A DNA stretch of 64,000 nucleotides, from assembly GCF_020085105.1 (NCBI RefSeq), contig NC_058051.1:22565955-22629954 (forward strand), in the 5' to 3' direction. The translations under genes and the position numbers were made by a program. A model generated the notes under the pieces. It did not search any database. It saw only the letters and a list, made by a program, of their open reading frames with translations, and was not told the origin of the DNA. This DNA comes from Siniperca chuatsi. Taxonomy: Eukaryota > Chordata > Actinopteri > Centrarchiformes > Sinipercidae. Below are positions 45,180-58,300 of this stretch, piece by piece; within the stretch, counting starts at the first letter, position 1; each line of letters begins with the position of its first letter.

Positions 45180-48100
45180 TCAGAATTCTTTCTGAAGATC
45201 TAAAGAGAAAAAAAAGGTTAAAAGGAAAACTGATTACATGAAAGAACAAAAAGTCGCTCTGCCCTCATTTCATCTACTAAGATGAAAACTTACCACTTTT
45301 TCTGAGAAGTTCTCCTTTCCATGCACGAGCCATTCCATCCAGAAACTGATCAAAGTATTTCACATACTTCGCCAGGCTGGTTCTTTTGTAATCTGCAAAG
45401 AAAGGTAATCAGTGAGCTGAAACAGATAATTTAAAATAAACTAAAAATCCATGGGTTTTCATTGGTGGTTAGGGTATCTCGTTATGTACAAATGAATCAT
45501 CCTGCTATTAAACGATAATAATTATAATAAAAGAGGAACAATAATTCAATGATTCCTATCCTGTCTTCCCATAGGAAGAGTAGGCTGATGAGGCCTCACA
45601 TCTGCTCAGTACCTGCCATATGTTTAAATTTATTTTCATATCAAAGAAAAATAAATTGAGGCTCAGCATGTCATGGTTGATGTACCACATTTGCCAATAA
45701 ATTTCAGTATTTCACCTCTGATCTTTCGTCTCTCTGCTGCATCCTTCTCGTTTTCTTTCTCCTTGATATCCTCTGACTTCTCTTCCTCTTCACCTGCCCT
45801 GGGCAGATCCAGCTCCTCACAGATCAGACTAAAAAAAACCAAAAAAAAAACAAAAACCCAAACATAACAGCTCTGACGAGTATCAAACGCAGCAAACAAC
45901 AGAGACATTAAATTATCACTTACCTGATTGTGGGCACAGCAAAAGGATCAAATGTATCTAATTCTTTGAGGTCCATGGGAACAGAAATGCGCCCTGGCCA
46001 GAGTTGAAAAGAGAGAAGTCACAGTGAGACTCTGTCAGTGGTGTATTCACCATGCCATCATCATTAAATCTCATTAGGTGTATGCTCACCTGTTTTGGGA
46101 TGGACACTGAAGGGGCTCTTCAGCAAATGGTTCACACCTTTACTGACATTCACATCGAGCCGTGGGTAACAATACTGCAGCATGATTTCTTTCTCAAAGT
46201 ACTGGCCCTTCTTGGCAGTGCCCTGGTGGAAGAAAGGTTATATCATGTGTGCCTGTGTATATCATAAGCCCTCTTCCTGTAATGTTTAAAAAAAATCAAT
46301 TAAAAAGGTTAAACAACTGTCATTATGTTATTTAAGCAGAACAACAAACCTGTTTCCTACTGGCTTGTTCCTTGATCAATCTCCAACGGTTCTCAGGTTT
46401 CTTCTCGTTCTGGAAGTCCTGCTGCAATTCTTTTCTTACATGTAAGCACCGAGTTAAGGTCAAGTCCAGTTATTTTCACAAAAGGTTTCTGCAAGGTGAA
46501 AATACATCTTTTAACCAAACAGAAAAAGAGATTATATTTTCATATTTGAATCACATCTGAGACAAAGAAAGTGTAGTTTTTTCCATTAGCTATAAGCTCT
46601 ACTGCATGTATTCATGAGATAAACATGTAGTATATTATGAAAAGGATATCTTCAGGCACAAGTCCCAGCACTTTGTCTATAGATTCCTTGCGGCCCAGTA
46701 TGTCCTGGTCCTGTAGTGCGTACCGGGAAAAGTATCGCTTCACCACTGTCAAAGACTCTCTGTTGAGATTACAGGTACAGGCTATTAAACAGCTGAAGCC
46801 ACAACTTCCGTCAGAAACAACCACCTCAGTAACAATCAATTAGACACAAACATCAAAACAGAACAAACACAGTTACAGCTTCAAACTGACCTTCACTAAG
46901 AAAATCATCAGATTTTTACCTGATAAATGGATGAATTGGATCTGTCAAAACAACTTTCTTCACCGTCTCTTCACCTCCCTATAAAACATCACGTCACAAT
47001 AATTAATTCATTGGTTTTCTACATACAAGTCATTAACTGACTGATAATGTAAAGGAGTCAAAATTTGTTTTTTTAAATGTGAAGTTATTAACCGAAGTAT
47101 TGTTTATTCCTTCAGATCCTCAAACTGGAAGCAGGGAATTAGTGTGGCATTTTTGCTTGAAAAATGACTAAAACAATAATGAGTTATCACTATGGTTGCC
47201 AATTAATTTTCTGTCAATTGACTAATTAATTAATCGACTAATCACAGCCGCTCTACTTCAGTGAGTTATGATCTGATAATGTTATATCTGCTATTAAAAC
47301 GCATAACATAAACAATTTTCATGAGGATCCCAGAACATTTGGTTTTTAAAGAATTTAGAAACTTGTCTACTCTCTGGTGGAGAACTTAACTTACTTATCG
47401 GCCGATTTATTGGTCGGGCACTAGTTACCTGAGAGAAACACACTGATACACAGAACCCTGCTGCTAATAAACAAATCCGTCCCAATCATCTAATAAAAGC
47501 TAAAATACTGTTACCTTAACCAGACTGAGGTATTCTGCAACTGCAGAGCGTGCTGCTACCGAGAGCTTCCTGGCAGCTTCATCACACACCCAGCAATGCA
47601 CTCCTCTTCTTCCAGAATAAACCCACAGCAGGTGCTGGAAACCAAAGTCCTCTAGAATATCACATAAATTAAAAAGGAGTGTTTAATTGTACTAATTTTG
47701 CTGGAAAAAACAAAGATAACATGAGCAGATGCCAGACACAAAATCAACCACAAACTAACCTCGAAGAGCTCTATCCAGAATGCGAACGGCGATGGTCATC
47801 AGGGTCCAGCACTTGGAGCAAATGTCTGCAGCACTAAAATTAGAGTTTGTGTTATCTCAGTGATGTGACTGTCAGGATATGCTGAATTACTAAAGTGGTT
47901 GTCTGAAATAATCCCACAGTGTACAACAGAACAACAACAAAATGAACCACATAATCCATTTACCTGCAACAGCTTCTGACATCATCATAATCTGTCATAT
48001 CGATATCAAACACCAGCTCCTTCTCCAGGGCCTGGAAGGTTCCTGACTTCACTGTGTTGTGTTGATTGGGCTGTGGGTGACAAACAGATGAAACTTTATC

Positions 48101-48611
48101 CATGTCTGCAGTGACACGAAAAAACAAACAGTGAAAGCAAAAGGTAGATGCATGCAGTCTCACCCTGTGACTGTATATTGCTCCAATGTCAATCTTGTAA
48201 GGGTTCATCTTCTGCATTTCCTTCTCCAGCTCGTTTTGTGTGCTGAACGACTGGTAGCGGACGTAGATGTCATCTTTTAGTGTGAAGGAGAACTCTCGAT
48301 TCTGAAAGTAGTTCTTCTGCACTGAGTGTGTAATAGAAGAAATAACACATTAGTCCCCTGTAGTGTTGTTGGCTCTTTGACTCAGGCATTTCAAGGGAAG
48401 ACTGGATACCACGTTGAACAAGACAGAACAAACAATACTCCAGTCATTCGACTTGCTAACACTCTAGCTAGCTTTCCTGGCCTGTCTAATCAGGATACTC
48501 ACCTCCTCCATAGTTTAGCCAGCGATAATACTGGGAGAAGGGGAACAGCCGTCGGTAGTACAGAGGTAATAAGTCCGGCAGACAGGCCGAGTCGTACTCT
48601 GAGGACGGCAT
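45180..48611 (-). CDS. prim1: DNA primase catalytic (small) subunit
   Basis: Makes the RNA primers of DNA replication within the polymerase alpha-primase complex in the nucleus. Coding exons: 48611-48503, 48321-48164, 48070-47964, 47833-47760, 47651-47515, 46978-46920, 46759-46650, 46441-46350, 46222-46090, 45993-45924, 45828-45716, 45392-45294, 45199-45180. They sum to 1281 nt, or 426 residues (human 420). Catalytic aspartates are visible at residues 111 and 113 (FDIDMTD), with the third near 305 (PRLDVNVS). The zinc-site cysteines are kept in [14 protein letters not shown]. The signatures [14 protein letters not shown] and [14 protein letters not shown] are present, and the C-terminus DLQKEF matches the family. 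One intron (46649-46442) is of the U12 AT-AC type. The start [12 protein letters not shown] precedes the conserved [20 protein letters not shown]. Confidence 0.96.
46442..46649 (-). other. prim1: U12-type AT-AC intron in prim1
   Basis: The exon ends ...GTGCCTGAAG and the intron starts ATATCCTTT, the exact U12 AT-AC donor consensus. Near the 3' end it has TTGACCTTAACTC, a near-consensus U12 branch site, and it closes with AC about 10 nt later. Joining at these sites keeps frame and restores [13 protein letters not shown], parallel to the human protein. No GT donor is usable there. Confidence 0.9.
47050..47257 (-). repeat. Family-2 element fragment in prim1 intron
   Basis: The blocks TTTTTGCTTGAAAAATGACT, GCCAATTAATTTTCTGTC and CTAATCACAGCCGCTCTA match the 3' part of family 2. 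Confidence 0.6.
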
Positions 48612-51600
48612 TACCTGAAATATACTAACAGCTCCGGTAAACCGTTGTAAATTATGTTAAATTGTCACAAAAACGCTAGCTTGCTACCACTACAGGCTGA
48701 CAATTCGGTGTGTTGTTTCACATTGAGAGTAGCGCGGGAAAACTCATAAGGAAAGGAGCGAGCCAGTGAGACAAGGATGAGCGAATGACGTCCGCTAAAC
48801 GAGGAAATGTGTTCGCAAGTCATAAATATTTTCTCGAATTAGCTTCTCTGTCATTAGCCAACAATTAAAATTAAAGTTAAAATAAAATACAAATAGCTAC
48901 GAGAGTTGAACTTGAATGATTGCAGCGCTCTATAAGACGTTGCTGACGTTCTCAAGGCTTGACTTAACCTTGTAATATTTGTCCTGCAACGAAAGAGAAG
49001 GCGGAAGTGTCGCCGGGCGAAGAGAGGATCGTGGGATGTGTAGTGTATTTGACTCTTGATTCAACCAATGAAATAAAAAATAAATAAATAGCTAAAACAA
49101 AAATAGATAAAATACTAGAGTTTACAAAAAAATATGAAAAGAGCAAAAACAGAGAAAGAAAAAGTTGGGGGGGTACATATTTACTCTTCAGAATCAGGTC
49201 CCAGAGGGGAAACTATTTCGTTACTGCTGCTTAAGTTTTCTTAGAAAAAGACTTAAATAAAGTCTCAACTGATTTTCAAAAGATGAAAACGTAGGAGTAA
49301 CCTTTAAATATCTACATTATGTATATAGAATGTATCACAGCGTTGTTACATGAATATTCCAATTCTTCAACACCCAAATTTGGCATTACCATATTGAAAA
49401 TCAGGAATACATTTTTGGTGGCCAACCATCTTTATAATCTCCCCCAAAAGATTTGGATGACATTGGAGGTATAAAACAGGTGTTTCTGAGTTTCAGTGTC
49501 TTTCTTACACAATGCACATTAAGTTTTTAGACTCTTTTTTAGAGTTAAATTTTATTATTTAAGTTTCATTTACAAACAATTATGGTATGTTATCCATATT
49601 AGAAAAGAACAGGAGACATGTGTTATATTACACTTAAAGAAAGCAAATATATGGGAATTCTGTAATATAGAATAAAAAGTAAAATACACATATCTTAAAT
49701 ATAGAGACAAGGGAATTAATGTAATGATAATAATAAAATAAATACATAAATGAAATATAACTAAGGAGAGTTCTTATAATATAAGCTTTTTTACAATAAT
49801 AAAATGCAGTTGAGTACATTTCCATGTATAATTTAAACTCATAGACTGGCTGTGAATTTGGAGGACACTTTCAAAACTCTGGCTTTATGTTGCAAATGCA
49901 GAGTTCCTGACATCTTATAGTACTTTACCTGCTAAGTACCCGCAGCACCAAGATCTTTGCTTAAGAAAAATCAGTTGTTTCAGAGAAGTATTCTCTGCTC
50001 ACTCCAGCAACAAAAATATTACTGGATCCTGTTAAATGTGTTATGATTTCATGGCTCTGTTTATACTGTAATTTCTCTTCCACACCTTTAGAGGACAGTA
50101 TAGTTCCATGAGAATATTTACAGGGTTGCCACACTGAGCCCCATTTCAGGAAATGTGATGGTAATTTTCATTATTGCAGATAAATGGTACTGAAACACTC
50201 TTTTTTTGTGAGGCTACAGTAAGACATGAAAGCAGCCAAAACAAAAGACTCAGATGGGGTCAATAGCACACACAGATACTCTCGGGAAAGAGGTGAAAAA
50301 CAAAAAGGAAACTTCTTTGGTTTTCAATGGAACATGGGTTGAGATGGCCTGAGATGCAGGGACCTTTTTGGCTAAATTGGTCTAATTTATGCCATCCCCT
50401 CTTCACCGCAACATGCAATGTACAAGGACAACCTTTGCTTTGACATTTGAAAAGGGCACTTTTGCTTTCAAGACAAAAGGGGGGCAGGGGTGGTGCCCCT
50501 TTTTGTCCTGCCCACTAATCTGGGTGGTTCACGCAATCTAGTGGCAACAATTATTGCTTAGTAATGATGTGGTTTTACAGCTGTATTTCCAGTCAGAGTC
50601 TCAAACTCCACCTGATTGAAGTGGCACTGTTCACACCGAAGGTTGAGGGCTCTTGTCAGTTATTGTACTTCTGTTATAAAATACCAGTCCCCATTTGTTA
50701 TATGGCTGTACATTAATTAAGACAAGCTCTATAATATTATTCATTCTGTCCCATCTCCTGACTAGTCCATTATTGTCATTAGAACCTTTCTCTATAATTT
50801 CTTTCCCTGCCTCTGTCAGTCTGTCTTCATTTCACACAAAAAGGAAATTTGACAGAATGTAAATGTCAAGACATTTTACATGCAAATTTTTAAATACAGT
50901 GCCACTGCCATCAGATGTATTAAATCAAAAGTCATCCTCCCTCACTGAAGGAAACATTAACTTGCAGCATATGAAATGTAAGTATGAGGCTTTTAAGAAA
51001 CAAAATGAATTGTTCTTATGCACTCCATTTAATCCATTTAGTTGTTTCACAATTGTCAGACAGGAACTGAGTGAGTGAGGACTACCCTCCACCATTACAA
51101 TTACCCAGCTGTTAGCATAATATGCTACAGTATGTGAAATATCTGTGCGCTAGATTAATGGTAATAAACTAGTTTCTCCTTTGCAGCATCACTGAACTGT
51201 GCCACGTTCAGGAGCAATTAATAGACAAGCGTTTCCAATACATTTCCACTTGATGATTACACTTGTTTATGGTAATATTCTTTAATCAAACCCTGATTTA
51301 CATAATGCAAAAGCTCTCAACCACATCTTACTTGAATTATGTAAATTCTTTTGCTGCAAGCCATAGGGGATGAATATTTTGTGGGGGTCCTGTTTTAGAA
51401 ATGATTTGAAATGGATTTGGGATTAACACCCGCTCTCTGTCTCTCTCTCTAATGACATTCCCAATGTATGTTAATAATTTTGGTGCAAATTTATGCACAT
51501 TGCATACAGTAGCTCCTAGCCTAAAACATTACTGGCCATCTCCAAACTGCTATACTTGAGCTTTCCTATGGCTCATCATGCATGTAGATATGTAAGCAGA

Positions 51601-52026
51601 CGTCACATACCAGTATAACAGATAGCCTACAGCTTACAAACATCCACTGACACACACACAACATTAAATGTCAGTGGGGCGAGTAAGGTGAGGTGAAACA
51701 CGGGGTGAAAATGTAACTTTCAGTAGTGTGTATAATAAATGTAGGTCAGATAGTCGTCAGGTGCCCATGGAGCATGCAAGCACTATAGGTCATTATGTCA
51801 GCTATACCCCAGGAGTCATAGTTTGGGGATGATATATCTTCAGATGACCAAAGTGTGCCACCTGTTGCCTTTCATCTGGAAAACATTGGTGACACAAAGG
51901 TCAGTAAAAATCCTCTGCAGTGATACTGATCACGTAAATCAAAAGGCCCAAGACATGTTAACCTTTCTAAACTCTTTCAGTCCCATCATCAGGAACAGTC
52001 TATATGGGGTAAGATTATCCTTATAG

Positions 52027-53060
52027 GAATAGTTTGACATTTTGGAATATTTGCTTTCTTTCCGAGAGTGGGATGAGAAGGTCGATACCACTCTGATGTC
52101 TGTGCATTAACTAGGGAGCTGGAGCCGGAGTCGGTTTGCTTGATTTAGCATAAAGACGGGAAGTGGGGGAAACAGCTAACCTGGCTCACTCCAAAGCTCT
52201 AAAATCTGCCTACCAGCACCTCTTAAGCTCACTAATTAACACATATGTTTGTTTAACCCGTACATGATGTAATAAGACTATACAGCCATGCTAGTGGCTC
52301 TGTGAGCACAGCTGTGCTTTGAGATAAATGGTAACATCAGCATGCTAACATGTTCACAGTGACAGTGTTTACATGCTGATGTTTAGCAGGTCTAATGTTT
52401 ACCATGTTCAACATCTTAGTTTAGTGTGTAAGCATGCTAACATTTGCTAATTAGTAGACAACACAAAGCACAGCTGAGGCTGATGGGAATGTCATTTGTT
52501 TTACATGTATTTGTTCACAAACCAAAGTATTGGACAAATTAATAATTTTAAATGAATGACATTTTTCTGAAATCCACAAAAGTGAACCTCATTGTGGCAC
52601 TAGAGGAAAAGTCAGGGAATCACCAAAGTCAGTAAGGTCCATCCTCTGAGGACCATGAATATCTCTAACAAAATTTCATGGCAATCAGTCTGGACCAAAG
52701 TGAACCGACAGACCGACATTGCCATCCCTAGAGCCATGCCACTAGCATAGCTAAAAAATGATATGTTGTGGGTTTTCAGGGAGTTATGCATGGATGTATT
52801 ATATGAACTGGATACGCCGTATCCAGCTCTCATAACACATCCATGGAGTTATGTGCTGTAACTATTTTTTGGCGGCCTTGACTTCCTGGAGTCTCCGCTG
52901 GTTGCCTGGCAACCTCATGGTGACAACAAGACTCCAGGAAGTCCACAAATTGTCGTGTTTACATTTTGGTACGTCTGGTCTTAATGCTAAGCTAAATGAA
53001 TTGAACCCCAGAGGAGGAAACAAAGCACGAAGATAGAAATCGTAATGAATCAAGACAGAG
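52027..53060 (+). repeat. Composite of nested repeats (family 3 split by family 4 and a hairpin element)
   Basis: 52027-52260 and 52753-53060 are the two halves of one family-3 repeat (ATAGTTTGACATTTTGG..., GGGGGAAACAGCTAACCTGG..., then GTTATGTGCTGTAACTATT..., GCCTGGCAACCTCATGG). It is interrupted by a family-4 copy (52261-52752, reverse of 2868-3024) and, within the right half, by a 57-bp hairpin element at 52789-52845. Confidence 0.65.
52789..52845. mobile_element. 57-bp hairpin element with 8-bp target duplication
   Basis: It begins CATGGATGTATT and ends AACACATCCATG. The two halves are an imperfect inverted repeat meeting at GGATACG/CCGTATCC. It is flanked on both sides by GAGTTATG (52781-52788 and 52846-52853). 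The 8-bp duplication fits hAT-type transposition. Confidence 0.75.
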
Positions 53061-53761
53061 AGGGACACCATTTTCCTGGTTTCTCTCTGCACCAGGTGCA
53101 ACTGATGTCCCCTTTGAGAGTTTCACGCTATACATTAATGGTATCAAAGAGCTGTGACAGTTGAGCAGTTGTTTCCATTTATGTTTTGCACAACTAGCCA
53201 TGCTCCACTTCCTCTCCAAATGGCTTACACTCTCTGTTATAGTGATGACTGATGAAGCCATCTGTCATCTGTTTGGGGTTGGAAGGCAGTGCTCAGCCCT
53301 GAACGCTACGTGTTGTATAAACATATGTGAATACACAGTCACTCATATGTTTCATGTAAAAAATAATTGCATGCATCCTCACATGGCTGTTTCCCACGGT
53401 TGGTCGGAAGGATACACACAAAACCCATTAAAACAGATATCAGAGAGACATTTAGACAACATTTAGAGCAAATTCTGATGAGCTGGATTTCTGTGTAATG
53501 TCCTCTATTTCTCTCAGACACTGTCATTTTCACCCTTTTCATCTTTTGACCAAAATGACATGTTGCAGAAGCTGAAGAAAGACATGACTTTCAACTTAAA
53601 TACTACACACACAACCACTTGTACTATTGACTCAAGTCAGATAACAGATGAGGTACTTTCTGGCACTTTCTAGAGACACATCAGGTTTTCCACAGAGAGG
53701 ATATGAGAGGACAAAAATTCCCTTTAATTTGTGTAATCACACTGTCATCAGGTCCTTATCG

Positions 53762-54222
53762 GAATACAGGAATAGTTAATCATTTTGGGAAATATGATTT
53801 TTCACTTTCTTTTCTGAGAGTTAGATAAGAAGATCTAACTTCCTGGAGTCACTGCTGTTTGCCTGGCAACCTCACGGTGACAATGAGTCACTGCGACTGC
53901 CCAAAAAAAAAAAAAAAAAAATAGTCCAGCACTGACATTTACACTTTGGCTTTTGTACAGCTTAAACAAACAAGATATACATGTTAATTAGTGAGCTTTA
54001 AAGGTGTTGGTTGGTAGAATGTATACTTGTTTACTTTTGGACAGGGCCAGGCTAGATGTTTCCCCCTGCTTCCAGTCTTTATGCAAAGCTAAGCTAATCA
54101 GCTGTTGGCATTAGCTTCATATTTAGTGCACAGATATGAGAGTGGTATCAATCTTCTCATCTAACTCTCTGCAAGAAAGGGAAAGTGTATTTCACAAAAA
54201 ACAACAACTATTCCTTTAACAT
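53762..54222 (+). repeat. Family-3 repeat
   Basis: It contains GGAATAGTTAATCATTTTGGG at the left, CTTCCTGGAGTCACTGCTG, GCCTGGCAACCTCACGG, a poly(A) tract (53900-53921), and AAGCTAAGCTAATCAGCTG near the end. It matches the halves in 52027-53060 and the copy at 60030-60425. Confidence 0.7.
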
Positions 54223-54339
54223 ACAGGGCCATAGCTACCATGAGGTCAGGTCCTTGTTTTATTTATTTATATATTTATTTGTTTAGTTTGTGTGTACCCT
54301 ACACATTTATAAGCTGGTTCCAAAATTTTTACACACTGT

Positions 54340-55088
54340 AAAAATAAAAGTAACTCAATTAGAAGTAAAATTGCTATATTGAAAATGTTACGTAAGTAAA
54401 AGTATAAAAAGTAAAAGTACTCAAAGCAGAAAAATAGCCCCTGTGACTGATTTTACTATTGTAGTTGGCTGATCTAATTTGACCTATTTTGTATAGGACT
54501 GCAACTAATGATTATTTTCATTTTTATGGATTAATCTGCTCATTTGTTTCTCCATTAATCGATAGATTGATTTGTAAAACTTGAGAAAATAGTAAGAAAA
54601 GCCATCACAATTACCCAGAGCCCAAAGTGACACTTTCACAATGCTTATTTTGTCCAACCAACAGTCCAAACGTCAAAATTATTCAAAATAAATTAATATT
54701 ATCAGAATAATTAGAAGGTAAAGCAGCAAATCCTCACATTTGAGAAGCTGGAACCATGAAATGAAACTTCAAATCACAATTGTTGCCAATTAATCTTCTG
54801 TCAATTGACTAATGTTTCAGCTGTACTTGTATATACTGTTGGGTAATTTAATTTATGACAAAACATCATATTTTATAAGCTCTTTGTTTGTTTTGTGTGC
54901 TAAAATCTAAATCTACAAAGTACAGCTGTAAAATAAATGTAGTGGAGTAAAAAGTACAATATTTCCCTCCCTGAACTGAAGTGGAGTAGAAGTATAGCAT
55001 AAAATGGAAACATTCAAGTAAAGTACAAGTACCTCAAATGTGTACTTAAGTACAGTACTTGAGTAAATGTACTTACATTCCACCACTG
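54340..55088 (-). repeat. Family-1 repeat with a family-2 element inserted
   Basis: The outer parts are family 1, ending AGTACTTGAGTAAATGTACTT...TTCCACCACTGG. The inner part 54495-54826 is a complete family-2 element (AGGACTGCAACTAATG...GTTTCAGCTGTAC). The order shows that family 2 arrived later. Confidence 0.7.
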
Positions 55089-55194
55089 GTAAAATCCCGG
55101 CTTTGGCCCAGCAGTTCACCAACCACCATCACCTACAAAAAATGAGACCTCGTGCACTGCCCTCCTCCTCCGGCTCGCGCACTGCGCAGCGCTC

Positions 55195-55217
55195 ATTGGT
55201 TGGCGCGACAATATAAA
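55195..55217 (+). promoter_or_regulatory. rnd1: rnd1 core promoter: inverted CCAAT and TATA boxes
   Basis: ATTGG (inverted CCAAT) at 55195-55199 is followed by TATAAA at 55212-55217, about 165 bp before the start codon, in a GC-rich stretch with several GCGC sites. Transcription would begin near 55240-55250, giving a leader of about 130 nt. Stress- or signal-induced genes often have this layout, whereas the other genes here have TATA-less promoters. Confidence 0.65.
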
Positions 55218-55378
55218 GTTCCGCAGTGATTTCGCTCATTGACTGCTGCTCCGCTTCACTGACTGACTGAGCACGAGGGCGAACACAGCCGGTTACCGAG
55301 AGGATTTACAAAACTTTATCGTTAATATTTCCACTCTTATTTCTTTTTTATTTTCTACCCGTTGAATTAATCTTCACC

Positions 55379-58300
55379 ATGAAGGAAAGAAGACTCACGC
55401 AGCCGTTTGTTGCGAGGTGTAAACTAGTGCTGGTCGGGGACGTCCAATGCGGTAAAACAGCGATGTTACAAGTCTTGGCCAAGGACTGCTATCCAGAGGT
55501 ATCAGATATCTGTACAACGTTATAATGTCTGTAGTTATTATTCGGATGTATTCTGATTGGAAAAAAAATATTGATGATTTAAATGACAGCTCATGTTTGT
55601 GCAATTCATCTTTCCCCTCGAGAAAGAATAAATATTACTTTAATACTCCCACAAGGACCAGAAGACTAGACAAGAGTTATTTTATAAGTGTTAGAGACTT
55701 AGAGAATGCCAATGGTACCTAATTTATATTTATAGTGATCTTATTTATTTTTGAAGGCCTATTATATTTTTAAAACTCACATGGTGCCTTATAGCTTATA
55801 GTACTATTGTATTGGCACACATGTGTAGTAAAGGATATTTGACTATATGTTCTATTTTCATAGGTTTAGTTTAGTAATTTAGACAGGCTATATTACATAA
55901 AATCCTTCCAGTTTGGGAATAATACTAGTGTAAGATCATTGATATACTGTAGATTAATATGTTTGAGCCCTGCTGAACCTATGCATTGATTAGTTGATTT
56001 AAAAAGTTAATCACTGCTAATTTTGCTAATTGATTGTTTTAGTCATTTGAAAATAATAATGCTTCTGTTTGTCTTTCATTTTATAGAATTATGTATTAAA
56101 TAGTTGTTACTGTTACTCAGTAAATCCATTACTGTTAACTTGACGGACATTTGTTCTTGTTTTTGACATTTTACACTCTAAATGATGAATTAGTTGATAC
56201 TTGTCCATGTAAATTTGTAATAAAAAAAAGAGAAGTTATAAATGCTCCCTAAACCCTTTCCTTTATTGTCCATTTCTAGACTTACGTCCCTACTGTGTTT
56301 GAGAACTACACAGCCTGTCTGGAGCTTGAAGACCAGCGTGTTGAGCTCAGCCTTTGGGACACATCAGGTGAGCATTATACTCTGATTTCTTGCCCACAGT
56401 TTAATAAAACTGACTGTTATGCAAAGGGCAAGGCTGTGATCCTCCTCTCCCCTCTATCTTTGACTCACTGCCAATTTAAAATCCTCCCCGAGCTTTCACG
56501 GTCACTGTTTGTGCTTAAGCAAGGAGTTAAGTAGTTTCAGTCCTGTATTCAGGGGTTGATTTGTGGAACTTGTTTACCCTCCCAACAACACAGACAGCCT
56601 GGAGTCGGGTAACAGCTGTAAATGAAGCTCCATTTCATTAATTGTTTTACAAACAGTCCTGTTGTTGTTTACCCTGACATCACTATCTGCCAATCCTGTT
56701 TTGATGTAGTTAAGCAGCTTTTCACTAGTGTGAACTCTGTTGAGAGATCTTCCTTGGTGGGTTGGTGCAGGCAATGATTGACAGGCCTGAGCAACAAGCC
56801 TGCTTGGATTTCCCACAAGACAACTGGGACATAAAATCCACAGCTTTTGCATGGAAAATCATACATGCAAAAAATTTTAAAAAGCCCACGGTCTCAAAGA
56901 TAAACACAGTCCAAAACTCAAAGATATTCAGTTTACAGAGATAAAAAGCTGAGAATAGCAGCAAATCGTCACAACCAAGAAATGTTTGGCATTTGTGCTT
57001 GGAAAAAGACTCAAATGTGATTGTTCCTGTTTACATTTTTTTGTGATTAATCAATTTATCGTTATAGTGGATGCAAGGGTGGAGCGTGGACTGATCTTTT
57101 TAATGGTTTTGATGTTAAATTTTAAAGAGTTCATGTACATGGTAGTTTTTGCGTCTTGTATACTATTACTATACTATAGTATATAATATACTATTGTATA
57201 GTAGCTAATCTATTGAGTGTGTAAACAGTTATTACAATCAGTTTGAATCAGCCTAGATTAAATCTACCAGATGCAGGGTCATGCAGGGTGATGTTCATAC
57301 CTCTGACCTCCATGTGCAAGAAGTCAAGTTAACAAAGATCACAAAAGACAGTCATATATTATATCCAAGAAAGTTTTAATACTCTTCATTTTATAACAAA
57401 GGTTAAAACAAAAGGTGATTAATTTGGGACTCCCAAAATGAGACACGCTTTTCAGTCACCTTTATCATAAATACAAAGCAGCAGACAGCAGCAACAGAGC
57501 AGCTGCAATGATTAGTTGATTAATTAATTACTTGATCGACAGAAAAATTTATTAAATTTAAAGTTTGATTTACTTTTTAAGGAGAAATGCCAAGAATTTG
57601 CTGGTTCCAGCTCCTTAAACGTAACGTGACTTTCTTCTGTTTTATATCACTGTAAACTGAATATCTTTGTGTTTCGGACTGTTGGTCGAACAAAACAAGA
57701 CATTTGAAGACGTCACCATGACCTCTGGGTAAACTGAAGACAGACATTTTTCACAATTTTCAAACAACTAATTGATTCATCGAGAAAATAATCTGCAGAT
57801 TAACCAGTAATGAAAATAATCGTTAGTTGCAGCCTTTTATACATTAGTGTTACTCCTCTTGGTTTTTGGATCCAAAATGTCTGAAATGTTTGTGACCATT
57901 TTAAGTGGCTGTTATGAAAATGTTTTGTGGGCCATCGGGCCTACTGACATAATGACTTCAAATCTATAGAAAAAATATGTAAATAGGATAAATAAGAAAA
58001 AGCCATCCGCTCCAGTGTAGATTCATTTCATAACAGCGTTGGCTGAGGCATTGTGCTCAGAGGAAGTTGAGCAGTGCCAGTTGGCCTGCAGAGGGGTTGT
58101 TTCACAGGGGAGAGGGGGATGCCTTGTCCATGCAGGGGGTGGAAGTCTCTGAGAGTGTGGGCAAGCGTGTGTGTATGTTTGTGCGTGTGTCCTGTCTTAT
58201 TATGTGCGCAACTGTGTATGTGTGTATGGCGTACAGTCGCTGTGAACAGAAGGCACAAGCGAGGGATACTGAGTGAAAAGATATGCTTGACCTCCTCACT

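Larger units (their letters stand above)
48612..55194. other. Intergenic spacer between the divergent prim1 and rnd1 genes
   Basis: The first 300 bp hold the prim1 promoter zone (CpG-richer, no clear TATA). From 49000 to 52000 I see mainly unique-looking AT-rich sequence without exons; a stretch near 51180-51400 looks less degenerate and could be a conserved noncoding element. From 52020 to 55090 it is a pile-up of nested repeats (separate entries). Confidence 0.55.
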
